DNA of 64,000 bases. Origin: Scortum barcoo (lineage: Eukaryota > Chordata > Actinopteri > Centrarchiformes > Terapontidae). Below the pieces are notes generated by a model. It was not told the DNA's origin. It saw only the letters and a list, made by a program, of their open reading frames with translations, and ran no database searches. The stretch spans positions 9,448,044 to 9,512,043 of the forward strand of contig CM041541.1 of NCBI GenBank assembly GCA_023238725.1. The letters are read 5' to 3'. Position numbers and translations under genes: made by a program. This document shows positions 44,520 to 57,200 of the stretch, in pieces (the stretch's first letter is position 1; every line of letters begins with the position of its first letter).

Positions 44520-45470
44520 TTCAGCCAAAAGACAGCTCAGCTTTGTGAAAGTTGTTGGCTTGGTGGAGAAGTGGGCTTGTCAGCGGTCAATAATGATTGA
44601 GTGTCTGTGACTGTTGGTTCAATCCCTGAGTTGGGCTTTGTGTTTTAAAGGCCAACGTCCTCCAGAGTCGACTGAAAAACACTCAGAGTGAAGTTCAAAT
44701 CAGAAAAGACATAGTGGTTTAATGTGATGGAAGATTTGGACTGTGTTTTGAGATTCTACCACCTTAAAATTCTTGTGAATTTTAAGGTCCAACACTCAAA
44801 CTGAAATTATTTTCAAATGAACTTCAGATCACCTCTGGCTCAGGGTGTTAGATGTGTAATCTGGTGTTTTGAGGTCATGGGTTTGATCCCAGAGGAAAGA
44901 CTGAAAAAAAAATGTGTGTGAATTTTGAGGTTCACCAATCAAAGAGCTGACACAAAGGTGCTCAGAGAAAAGTTTAAAAGAAGAAAGACACGGTGGCTCA
45001 GTGTGATTGATGAATCAGTAGAAGTTGTGTGTTCGATCCCCTGGTCATTTTATGAAGTTTAAGATCCAACATCCAGAGAAAGGACTGAAAAGATTTTAAA
45101 ATCAACCTGCTGTTGTTCTCTGGACCAGTGGCTCAGTGTGTTAGATGGTGCTTCAGGTATTTTGAAGACACAGGTTCGATCCCAGTGTGACTCACTGACT
45201 CTTAGTGTTTTGAAGTCCACTACCCAAAGTGAAGACTCAAAAGCGCTCAGAGAGCAGCTCCCGGTGCCCAGGTTCGGTGGCGTCGTGGGGATGTCTGTGA
45301 CCGTAAGACACCTTGAAACAGAGGTGTGGCGTCTGGCTTCGAATCCTGCCCGCTGCCGTGGCCGGTGCCTGGAGCTAACCCCACTGCAGTGGGTGAGGGA
45401 GGGGGCCGTGTCCCCTCCTGAAGTTTCGGAGAGATGGAAGCAGGGGGTTATGGGGCAGAAAACCAAGACT
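44520..45470 (+). repeat. Tandem array of six tRNA-promoter-like units
   Basis: Six diverged units spaced about 120-160 bp apart. Unit starts (A-box-like, TGGCTCAGTGTGTTAGA) lie at about 44555, 44713, 44836, 44994, 45128 and 45276. B-box-like GGTTCGATCCC words lie at 44616, 44879, 45030, 45173 and 45335, and a decayed one near 44750. Between them is a recurring linker: 'gtccaacactcaaactga', 'gctcagagaaaag', 'agacacggtggctcag'. The boxes sit 30-60 bases apart, as in tRNA genes and tRNA-derived SINEs. Acceptor stems are not intact, so these are not functional tRNA genes. Confidence 0.75.
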
Positions 45471-48184
45471 GGATAAAATTTTAGTGAAAGGTTGGGGTGT
45501 TTCCTGAACTATCTACAAAGTTTAACAGAGTCATCTTAAAAACTGCTAACTATGTGCTAAGAAAATAACACCTGACTCAAAGCAAACTTAAAGCAGCTCC
45601 ATAAAGGTCAATTCAAGCTCAACACAATCAGACCAATTCAACACAGGCTCAAGTAGTCGAGATAATTGTGTGTGCACACTGTTCTTAAGGAGCCTGAAAG
45701 GTTGAACATGGATCAAATTGACACATCGTGGAAACTAACAGGGAAAGTTAAGTGTAAAAAAAACATTTTGATGCAACCTTGGTCACCATTTTAGACAAGA
45801 ATTTAAAACTTAAGGCTGCAAAAGTGTTTGTTCTGTGTTTGTGATAGTTTTTTTGTTTATATATGTACATATTTATACATATTTACAAAGTGGGGGTGAT
45901 GGAGATCAGGGCTTTTGAACAGCAACAACTTGAATGGGTGTCAACACTTTTCTGTTTCAAGCTGCTCTCTCTGACTACGACATGGTGCTAATATTTTGAC
46001 TATTTACTATGAACAAACAGATAAATATAAAACTGACCTCTACTTTAGTTGGATTAAAACCAACTTAGTTATTAACAGCTGAAGATATTTTCTGGATAAT
46101 CTAAACAAAAAATCCTACATATCCAATCCCAGATACCAAAATGTTTGCAGCATGTGCTCCCATCCATGTTGCCTCCAGGTGAGAGGGCCGACAGGCAAAC
46201 AGGAAGTGGAAGAATCCAATTAACTTTATACAGGGTGGACCAGACTGTACTAAGTGGGATAAACTAAAGAGGGGTGGCTGGCTGTGTTGTTTGCTAACTT
46301 TTCTTCGTTTGTAGTCACATTACTGTACATAACTGCGAGTAAAAGTGTGCACCAAATTATTCAGAATCGAACCTTCACCCATCACCACGTCATGACTTCT
46401 TTAAATGTCACTGTGGAGGGTGCTGTGATATACGTCAGATTAAAATCTCATTAACTCCGAAAGAGACTCCGGTCCGATGACGGGGGGCCGTGTTCCACCA
46501 TTTTTCCGACAGAAGCAGTACAACATTAAAGAAGAGGATTTACCCGCAGTCAAAAGCACTTGATTGATCTCGTCCCCCTGGCGGCTTCTTTCCCTCAATA
46601 TTAGTTTTCACAAAGTGCCCGGGAGCTTTAGAGACGATGACGAGCCCCGGGGCAAGCTGTGGTATTTCAGTGTGTCGGCGAGGGTGACCTGCCCTTTACA
46701 TCACCTCTCGCTGAGGATCCCTCCGTCCTTCGTTTCCTGCCTTTTGTTTCCCTCCTGAAAGAAGAAAGAGGGAAGGATGAAAACGAAGACAAAACGCAGC
46801 AGAAACATATTTCACTTCAAACTCTGAAGGTCAGAAAGAGCCCACCCGCCGTCTGAGGTGACCTCTGACCCCCGGAGGCCCGAAAGCTGCGGCTCATGTT
46901 CGCTGACATTAGCCTCTATTCAAATGAACCTGAAATATATGCAGACCGCAGATTTTAATGGCATTGTTGCTCGTCTGTTTTCCTGCTGACCACCTCCACC
47001 TGCAGGGGAAACCTGTGCTCCTTCATTGTGAGCTATATGCTAATAAAAAGGGGCAACCAGGGGAAAATAACGAGAGGAACGAAGTGAACGAAGTGAAATA
47101 ATGAGTTGACATGATGAATAATCTCCTTTATTTCTAGAAATTCAACTTGGCTCCTTTTTTATTTCACAGTATTGTCAATGATTGACACAATTTTCAGAGA
47201 CAATCTTTGTTATATCTTCCTTTTATTTATATTTTAATTAAATTCCTCTTTTTTGTGTCTAAAAACAACCACATATGAATGCTATTATGATATGTTACTG
47301 TAATGTTACTGTAAACTATTTTCTCCTTTATCATCCATCTATCTATTATTCTTGCAGCAGCACACAACCTGCCTCTGATGGAGTTCAGGCGCCATCTCCT
47401 GTCCGAACTTCAAATGTTCATTTTGCACAAACAAACATTTTATATCAACAATTTATAAAAGTCTTTCAGAAATTAAACACACACACAAAGCTATCGATTT
47501 CCTGGTTATCTGCTGTTTTCTGTATCATGCAGTTTGTTACAGTGGTGGTTAATGTAATACTGCGATACATTTCTTCCATTTTTATTGAAACTGGAGCATA
47601 TACAGTCAGAAATTATAATCAGACACTTAATCTCTTTTCTTAGTCTCAAATTACCATAACAAACGATGAAATTTGGGGCAAACGATACGATACAAACAAT
47701 AAAACAAATCCTGACATTGTTTGACTGATGTCACCACTGACATAAGAATAATGAAGATCTTTTTGGCCTAAGAATAAAATCATAAAATCATCTTATCACA
47801 TTAATTTTTGTGATAAACACACCACTGCTTCATCTCCTCTGCTGAAATTCTGCAGCAGCTTTTCACTCAGTTTTCAAACATCAATATTTTACTGTTGTTT
47901 TCACTGTAGTAAATTCAAGAAACAGCCGTCAGCGATGTTCACCCCATGACCCATAAATCACATCCCGAATTTGAGCAAACTGCGCCCCCCTCAGGCCAAA
48001 AAATCTCACATTCGATTACAGAAGAAGGGCGTGAGGGGGCGGAAAATGACGTCTCGTTCACAAAGTATTGATTGTTGACAGTCTCAGGATATCCTTCGGT
48101 GTGTAGCTGTGAGATGAAAGATTCAGGTCTCAGGTCGCCTTTAAAGGATGATTAAATGATGAGTTTATTTGAACATTTAACAAC

Positions 48185-48460
48185 TCGAGCCAGAGGTGAA
48201 AGAAGGACTCCACTCTGCTCTACTCAAGTAAAAGTACTAATACCACATTGTGAACAAGTAAAATAATAAAAGTAAAAGTAAAAGTACTCCCAGTGCAGTA
48301 AGATGTCCCCGTCAGTGTTTTTCTACTATATTTGATGTTTGTGGATTAATATTACTGTTGTAAAGTAACTACAGATGCACAGAGTCATCTTAAGAAAGTA
48401 ATGAAGGAACCAAAGTATATCAAGTTACTGACAAAATCTGTTAAATACATTTGATTTTCT
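48185..48460. repeat. AAGTAACTAAGTAC-family repeat fragment
   Basis: Contains 'actcaagtaaaagtactaat' and 'aaaagtaaaagtaaaagtac'. Ends not preserved. Confidence 0.5.
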
Positions 48461-49267
48461 GCAGAACTGATGAGCACGATGAGTTAAACGGATCAGTCGG
48501 ACAGTTAGTCTGAAAGCAAGAAAACAATAATATCTGATTACATGAACTTAATAGGAAATTGTGTGAATATGAAAGTTCACAATGCTCAACACAGTCGTCC
48601 CACATATTCAAATATGTTTGACCTCCACTTGAATCATGTACATCTCTTAATTACTGTACACTGAATAAATTAGTTTTCATGTTAGTACTGTACATCTAAT
48701 TATTGATTATGAGGTGAAAAATACAGATGAGGTGAAGGTCTCGTTCATTCATTCATATGTTGACTAAGAGGAGGTTGCTGCTCTGCGCTTGAAACCACTA
48801 ATTGATTATTTGACGGGACTTGGCACACGGTCGGCCGACATGCTGGCAAATATTCACAATTAGTCTCATCGGAGAGAGAAGGAGAGGAACCGAGATGAAA
48901 CGTCTTTTTTTTTCTCTTTTTCTTTTGTACAACAGGAAGTTAAGCTTGGCTGCAGTTCAGTGGACTTCATATCAAAGCTGGAAGAAAAAAAAAAAAGCAG
49001 CACAAGAGGCTGTTTTAATGCTGCAGTCCTCCGCCACAAGAGGGCAGCAGTCGTCCATTTCCCCACCCCCCTTTCGGCTCCATTTGGATGTGATTTGCAT
49101 GGAGTGCTCACACTTTAAAATAAATCTCAGCCAGGTTTATAAATTCCCCGTTTTGTCACGATAATTCCGCAGAAGTTCCTCGGGCAAAACACAGGCGCCG
49201 CACAAGTTCCTGCCGAGGCTTCAGACTCTGATGATGCTGATGGAGGAGGAGGCCCTGTGAAGCTGGA

Positions 49268-49290
49268 GGAGAGAGAGAGAGAGAGAGAGA
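49268..49290. repeat. (GA)n microsatellite
   Basis: About 11 GA units. Confidence 0.9.
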
Positions 49291-49440
49291 ACAGTGTATT
49301 CATAAACACATGAGTCATAAACCGAGAGGGTCTCATATATGAACATGACTCATATACAGGATGTGTATGTGGGGGAAACGTTCACATGCACCGCCACGTG
49401 AGTGTATGTATATGTAGATTTCTGAGCTACTCAATCTGTG

Positions 49441-49477
49441 AGAGAGAGAGAGTGTGTGTGTGTGTGTGTGTGTGTGA
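49441..49477. repeat. (GA)n(GT)n compound microsatellite
   Basis: Short GA run followed directly by about 12 GT units. Confidence 0.9.
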
Positions 49478-50089
49478 GGGGTTGACGTTCAGTGCACAAA
49501 TTTAACGCCTCCCAGTGGGTGAATTTCTCACTTAAAAAGATTTTTGGCTGAAATTTTGAAACGATGCTTCCCGTGGGGAGAGGGATGATGAGGCGTTCCC
49601 CGTTATCGAGGCATGAAATGAGTCATGTTTGCCGCATCCTGGTTTGTTGTTGATGTTGTTGTTGTTTTTTCGACATCTCTTGGCCTCTGGGGCAGCTCGT
49701 GCCCAAACAGCAGGCCTTTAATGGATTTTTTCAGAATTATACAGTTTTAAGCATTCATACAATTAAACTGACTTTTTCCTTTTTTAACCTCTTAAGTCAT
49801 CATGAATTTATTCTGTGCAGCCAAACTTTAATTTAAACTGACAGATCTTCATGTCAAATTCAAGCAAAGACACAGAAGTTTCCAAAAATACCAAATGTGA
49901 CAAGCTGAATTTTAATTTAAAGATAGAAAAACTTGACATTAAGGGGTGAATAATCTAATTATAATCTAATTTAGCTGATTATATCCAAGATGGTTTTGCT
50001 TCTCAAATCTGAGAAGCTGCAGATTGAGGTGATAATTAATTGTCGCATTCCTTTTTTTATTTCATTTTCATTATAAAAAATATTCATAA

Positions 50090-50360
50090 TAGTTGCTTTT
50101 AGTGCTGCAGCTAATTATTATTTTCATTATCCATCAATCTGTGGATCATTTCCTTGATTTATTGATTGAAGTGTCTCATTTCTTTCACAACCCAAAGATA
50201 TTCAATTTATTCTCATAAAAGACTACAGAAACCAGAAAATATTCACATTTGGAAAGCCAAAATCAGAGAATCTGGACACTTTTTCTTAACAAAATGACCA
50301 AATTCATTATTGAATAGTTGGCAATTAATTCAACAGTTGACAACTAATTGAAGAATCAAC
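50090..50360. repeat. AATCGATTAATCG-type dispersed repeat copy
   Basis: 'gtgctgcagctaattattat', 'tcatttctttcacaaccc', 'aaaccagaaaatattcacat', 'caacagttgacaactaattg' and 'aagaatcaactaattgctgc' match the family layout. Confidence 0.6.
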
Positions 50361-50724
50361 TAATTGCTGCAGTTTTCTCACTGAACATTTCCCCATTTTT
50401 GCTGCCAAAAACCAACAAGAAATTTTGACTCGCTTCAAAACTCCGGCTACATCGCCACATCGTCGCTGCTTAGCTACCTCGTCATACTGCTCACTTTTAC
50501 TGAGCATGTCACTGAATACATCCACACTTGCATATCTCTCTCTCTCTCTCTCTGTTTTCAGTCTGGTTGTTTTATATTTAGCAAGGATGGCTGCAGCTCC
50601 GGTTGCTAGGAGATCTCTGATGCAACTACAAAGGCTCTTCGGAAGACACAAAATGGCAGAAAGCATCATGGAGAAATGAGAGCTGTGGAGGAGGAGGTGT
50701 AAGTCTAAAAGTTTTTTTTGTTTT

Positions 50725-50930
50725 TTAATGAGGGACTGGAGAGGAAAATAGTAGTTTGGTCACCCTGCTGCTGCGTACGGCGCCGTTGTGGTAGATTGGC
50801 GAGCTGCCGGCCGAAGCGTTGTAGTAGGAGGAAGTGGCGCGAACCAGCGGCCTCTTGGCTTTGTCCTTGGTGCTGTTGGAGTCGTTGTCTTTTATGATGT
50901 CGTACTGTCGGCAGAAGAGGGCGATGACGG
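50725..50930 (-). CDS. fndc4: fndc4 last coding exon (membrane end and cytoplasmic tail)
   Basis: 206 bases with stop. Encodes VIALFCRQYDIIKDNDSNST, then KDKAKRPLVRATSSYYNAS and a tail ending SSPVPH. The juxtamembrane part is nearly invariant in the family; the distal tail is unlike the mammalian one (which ends near NTIDV). Confidence 0.94.
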
Positions 50931-53900
50931 CTGAGGAGAGCGGGGAGAAAGTAAAAACAGCGTCAAACACGGCAAAGAAAGGGAAACCCTCTCTTTGGTT
51001 GCATGCGGATGGCACTGCGGTCCACAAATACATCCATACGCCCACGCATGCATATAAACACGCCATTCAAACACACACGTCCAGGCTGACCTGCCCACAG
51101 CAGCAGCACAGTGGTGATAATGAGCAGCTCTCCTGTCTGCAAGTGAGGCGTCATGCCCAGGCCCTCCATGGCTGGTTCATCTGAGGGAAAATAAAGATCC
51201 ACCGCCGTCAAATTTTTATCACCAAGGACAAAGAAATGTCAGCAATGATTACAGTTAATCAGATGTAGCCTCAGCGATCCCCAGAGGAGAGGCTGCTTTG
51301 ATCGGCGGTGCGCGGGAATGAACAGAGAAGCGACACAGGCCCAACAGGCTGCAGCACACGGTGTGTGAAAAACAACCTGCCACCGCGGCAACAACACTAA
51401 CACACAAACTAATGCATATTCCAATTGGACATAGTGTAACTGCAGTAAAAATAATAATAAAAAATAACTGATTGATTGTTTCATGTGGTGCAAGTAAAGA
51501 AATAGATACAAAATGAGCGTTGAATGTAAAAAATTCTGTGAAAAATAGCTAAAGAAACAAGCAACTTTCACATTTACCTTTACCGTCACACATATCGCGG
51601 CTGTGGGTTCAAAATGTTTAATTTATTTAAACATAATAATAATTAATTTAATTAATGCTCTTCAAAGCTAACTAAACTAAAAACAATGACATCTGTGGTT
51701 TAAACTCAAATCCTGAGGACGGTTGCATTAATTGCCCCCTTTATTTGAATTTTTCAGAATTTTCCTCTCAGAAATGCACCTTTAAAGTGTTGAATTTTGC
51801 TTCATGAGGTCAAGAAATGTCACTAAATGTATGTTTTTCAAATCATATAAGAATAATTGGATTAGAAATTTGGAATTAAAAAGTTAAAGTACATCTTCTT
51901 TTTCGTGTGTTTATATGTGTGTTTATTTACGGTGGTCCAGGACTCCGGCTGGATAATGGTCGCTCCTCTCCAGAGTCCTGAAGTGGACGGCGCGACTGGG
52001 TTGGCTGTCACCATGCATGTTGGCCCCACAGACTGCACCTAAACCCCCCCAACAAAAAACAGAAAAAAGGAAATGGATAATCGACGTGACTCTTCATATG
52101 TTTAAGGGAATATTAAAGCGAAGATGGAAACACGTAGCCGAACACTTAACAGTGGATCCATTCCCAGCTGACACTAACGGAGGACGGCATTATGTAACGA
52201 TGACAAGAAACTGGCCGGTGAGGGTATATTTAGCGAGCAAATGGCGCTTTTGTTTTTGGCCGGGATCCTGAATGACCGTTGGAGGACGAACGGTAAATGC
52301 AGAAACAGACTGAAAGGCTTGAATGATAACAAGAGGGAATATAGATTTGAGCTAAAGACTCATTGGGGGGACGTCTTTGGGACAATCTTTTAGCAATCCC
52401 CCCAAAACTGAAGCAGGGAATAAACTAATTAAAGATTGTGAGATTTCTCGCAGCTACAGTGAAGTCTGATAACAGAAAGTATAACAGAAAGTTCAGCAAT
52501 CATACAGGGAGAGAAATCCATCACAGAGGCACAATTACATCCACGAGAGGCCTCAGATGCCGCCGTCTCCGCCTACACAGTGAACCCAAAGGTTGAACGC
52601 AGCCGGTTTTCTGTGGAGGATGTTCAAAATCATTATAAGAGAGTGACAAACCAAGGCTTAAGTGTGTATAATGCAATATTTAATTCCATAACACTGATCT
52701 GAAAGTATGCAAATGTTAACTCAAAAGTTGCAAGTTTGATCTCTGCAGAGGAAAACGTCGAGCCTCAATCCATCCGCTCACTGATGATAAAACTCTTCAC
52801 CAAACTCCACGGGGACAGAAAGTCTCCCTTTTTATCTCGCTATCCTCTAGAGGAAGGGCAGAGGTGAAAAGTTCAGTTTTCAGCGCTCCTGGTTTTGGCG
52901 AGGCTTCACTGCGCTGCTCAATATCACTTCTGCAGGACATCCGCTTGCTGACGAGCATATTTAACCGAGTCCTCCAGCTGAAGGACAACCTGAATCAGTC
53001 TATTAAGCTATAATGGATTATAAAAAGTTTAATAGAGTCATGATAATGGAGCCGCATTAGAAACTCCTCCTTCAGAGAGTCGCTGGTGGTTTGTGCCGGC
53101 TTTTTGAATTAAGCTCGAGCTGCGATGACTAATAGCCGTGCCACGAAGAAAGTGATTCCAGCGCGTGTTAATTAAACAGAAGAATAAGAGTTTGTTTCCA
53201 AAAATGCGATTTGTCATCAGTGAAGTTCCCCAATTAGCCGCACCGCACACATCTGGAGAACGTATATCATTTGCAGCTGTGTTGAATTTGTTTTTTTCCT
53301 TTTTACACGTTATTACAAGTTTGACCACCTGCTTGATTTTCCCAGAGGACGGTGCTTGTTTCACATTATTTCCCACTGATGTACGACCACCTGTTATCAG
53401 TGAGAGAAAGTGCACGCTCAGGTTGTCACCTTGATGAACACCTGCTGAGGAAAACCACACAGTGTATTTAAAAGCTCCAGAAAAAGACAATAAATTGACC
53501 TTGACCTTAATTTTTTTAAACAGTTGTTTCACTCTCTACATCACTCAAACTCATTTTAGCACCTCAGCCAGCCAGTCTTGCTCATTAAGAGGCTAAAATC
53601 AAGAAATAATCAAATAATACTTTTCTGTAGCTGCAAATTGTTGTATTTAATGGATTTAATGGCTCAATTGGTGTACGAGCTGTTATCCTGAAAAACTTTT
53701 GGTTTGTCAGATAGTGAAAAATCTCTCTTTGTTTCATCTTTAATTCACCAGGAAAACCACTCAAATGGACAATTTGACCATTAACCTTATAGAAAAACGA
53801 CATCTGAGCATATGGACCAAATCTATTTATTACCTTTTCCAAATGTAGACATTATTGATGCAAATGAACAGAAAATTGAGATGTTTTACTTAGGCAAAAA

Positions 53901-54161
53901 TACTAAAACCACACTGTAGAAATACTCTGTTATAATAAAAGCTCTGCACTAAAAATAATATTTGAGTAAAAAAGTCAGTATAATCAAGAAAATGTACTTA
54001 AAAAGATACTTAATATGAAAAAATTATTATTATCACGTATGGATGTAATTTTGCTGTTGTAAAGCTCATTTGGGACGACAGTAGTCCTACAACCTGCACA
54101 TCTAGTTTAGGGTGACTGTAAATCAAACCAGATCCACTGAGGCAGGTTTTCAAAGACAGAT

Positions 54162-54205
<44 letters not shown>

Positions 54206-57200
54206 ATGTGTGTGTGTGTGTGTGTGTGTGTCTCACCTGGACGCTGTAGTGTGTGTCCTCATCCAGGTCCCACAACACGCACCATCTGCTGGATGTGTTC
54301 ACCTCCCGGATGGAGCGCTGCATCAGGCCGTCCTGCCTCTGGAGACGAGACATGTTTTTACACTGAGCACACAAAACGCAACAGAAACACATCAACATGC
54401 ACAGTCACGCACACACACTCGGAAATGTAAATATGTCTGCCAGATTGTGTAAAGCGAGTAAAAGGGTCAAGATAACCTCACCGTGAGAGACCCCATCGTG
54501 TCGAATTTAACAGTAAAACTCATTTGTTGAATAGATTCGTCATTATTTCAGGACAGATGTTAGAAATGCAAATAAAATCCCTGCCGCAACGAGAAGCTTC
54601 ACCTCATATAAATTCAGCTCAAATGCTTACTGTCCCACTGGGGGAAATTAGGTCTGCAGGCAAGGTAACACCAGCAATCATCATTTGGAAGAAACAGAGA
54701 AACACATGTACAGGCAGGGAGACTCAGCTGGTGCAAAAAGCAGAATCCACGAGCAGACGTCTCCCCGATACCTCGCTGATGAACTGATTTTAACCTGCAG
54801 AGAATAAATCTTTAAATCTCTCTTAAATTTTTTAATCAATTCGGGAAGATCTGAGATTTCCTTAGAGGCCGTTTACGATTCAGAAAGCTTGTTACTCGCA
54901 GTTGGAAAAACCATGAGCCTTTTTTATTTTGGACATCGTTCCAAGCGAGGTAAGACAGTTTCATTAAAGGCATCATAGACGAGGAAAACATCTGAAGAAC
55001 CTGCCATAACCTGATTTTTTGGCCACTCAGGCGCATCACCTTTTAAGTAGGTAAGATAAACTTGTAGGCTAACAGCTGCTTTCTTACACATCTAACAGTT
55101 TAAACAACGTTATCATTTATTCAGAGTTGTGTTTCTATCCACCTGATGAATTTATTTCCAGCATTCACTCTCTTTTAACTTTGATTTTGGTCTCCTCCAG
55201 CAGATGAGGGGAAATATCTGGCTCTTCAGCTACTAAATGGTCCACTTTGTTCACCAGCTACTTGCAAACCTTTATTTGAAGCTAATTTGTAATGAAATAA
55301 TGAAATAATTCTACAATTTCGACAAATACTTTCATTTTAAATCAGCAGTAACTGATCTTTTGGCCACTTAGGGGCAGCAGAAACAAGCTCTGAGACAAAC
55401 ACTGACACGTCATCACTTTTTAAGTTGTTCATCCTTTTGATTATTGGATCCATTGTTGATATAAAATATTGATTAAAGCCACTTTAATTCTAGACCGAAT
55501 TATGAAACAGTAGGGATCTTTAAATCTTTTTTCAGCAGACGTTCTTATTAGTGCAGATCAAAGCTGAGTTGTGTTCACAGATGCTGGCTTTCTTACTTAT
55601 TATACAAATTAAAAGCCTGGACTCTTACCTTTTTGAATAATCTCTAAAATAAAAGGTTATCAAAAGACATCAATTATCATTCTAGATGAATTCAAAATAC
55701 ATCTGATTTTTAGTAATGTGCCTCTTGGTTCTTCCAATTACCCACCATTTATACAGAGAAGATGCTCTGCAGTCCACATCAGCTGCTAAGCACACCGTTT
55801 ATCTTCACAAACTGTTTATTTTTCGACTAGATAAACGTCTATTCAGCCAAAGGTGGGCGTTGAAGTCTAGTTTAGAGCGAGACACAAGTTTCCCCAGAAA
55901 GTAAATGTGGCTGTAAAGCAGTACGAGCCGAGGAAGAGTCAATAAATAAAAAGGCTGGCAGGACGCTCGAGGCTCTCCACATGTCTGAATCACCGGAGAC
56001 TCAGCAGAGTCAAAGTGGTGTCTCCGGCTCCTCTGGCAGCCCTGCGAGCGGCGGGGCAGTGACGGAGGTTTTACTGTCCCACAGCACTAAAAGACCTTAA
56101 TGTATAATCTCTCTGAGGTTAAAAGAGTTGTGAATCAATGCCAGTGATTCAGCTGTGTTTTTTTTTTTTTTGGTAAGATTCACAGAATCTGGAACAAAAA
56201 TTTAGGAAAACAACCTGCAACTGTGCATTTATGTATTTAACATGGCTGTATTATTAGTATTATTATTAATATTACCATTATTTACTGCCTTATCTTTGAC
56301 TGAATTCTCTTTTTTAGGAGAGTAATAACAGTAAATATTATCATTTATTGCTGTTATATTTCCTGAGAGGCAAAACCCAGCGCAAAAATGATGTACTTCC
56401 TCTTAATAATTTCATTTTTGCATACATTAAATTGATTTTCCACCTTTTTTTTTTTTTGCACTTTTGCTGACCAAACCTGCCTTTTTAACATTCATTTAAA
56501 AGTTTTGCAGAGCCAAAGGTAATCTGTATTTCATATCGGGGAGTTGACAGTAAGAAAACAAGGTTTGTAGTGATTATATCAAACTGAAAGTGTTTAAGTG
56601 GGGGGAGGCATAAACAGGACTTATCCACCTCCCCTGAAGAAATTATATGATTTAGATGTGATGCAGTGTGAGTGAGTTCCACTGTAGGAAGGTGAACTAC
56701 ACCAAGAAAATGACTTTTTTCTTGGCGAATGTTCTCTCGAGCAAACATGAAAGGAAAAAACTGAACTGAAACTGAAATGAAAGTTTTTTTTTTATTTTTT
56801 CTAGGGTGGAAGTTTTCCTGCACTTTGCACAAAGAAAAGATCAGCATGACCTGACATGAAGAAAACAAGATTTCACCCAGTCTTCCTTTCAGTTAGACAG
56901 ATTTAGCTTTTAGCTCGGTCTGTTATGGTTCGCCTGGGACGAGCTGATGCCTCAGAGGCTTTTTTAAAAAGGTTGTAACCTCAGTAAAACGTATCTGCTG
57001 TGAGGACTGACCCTGAAGTCTGCAGGTACAGACAGAAGTTTGGATACACAGCTATTTTTAGGTCACCAAAGACGTTGGCAGCCTAATGCATTTCGGTAGT
57101 GAAGTGCAGCAGATAAACAAATCTGCTCTCTCGTCTTGTCAGAGGCTGACAGGTTAAGAAAACCTCTGAACACGCCTACAGATTAAAACAGATGCTATCT

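Larger units (their letters stand above)
45471..50724. other. Intergenic DNA between gpd2 and fndc4, right part
   Basis: No gene identified. A GC-richer complex block at about 46400-47050 may be regulatory. A stretch at 48185-48460 belongs to the AAGTAACTAAGTAC family. GA and GT microsatellites lie at 49268-49290 and 49441-49477. A dispersed repeat copy at 50090-50360 lies just past the fndc4 stop and may be part of its 3' UTR. Confidence 0.45.
52039..54236 (-). other. fndc4: fndc4 intron (2.2 kb)
   Basis: Contains an AAGTAACTAAGTAC-family fragment at 53885-54075 and the TG/CA microsatellite beside the donor. A complex block at about 53090-53260 could be conserved. No coding exon with matching phase seen. 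Confidence 0.45.

Noticed and set aside
44520..45470. Functional tRNA genes
   Set aside because: A- and B-box words are present but acceptor stems and anticodon arms do not form properly; treated as tRNA-derived repeats.
54164..54452. Cys/Val-rich frames over the TG repeat
   Set aside because: Microsatellite translation; the real gene is on the other strand.
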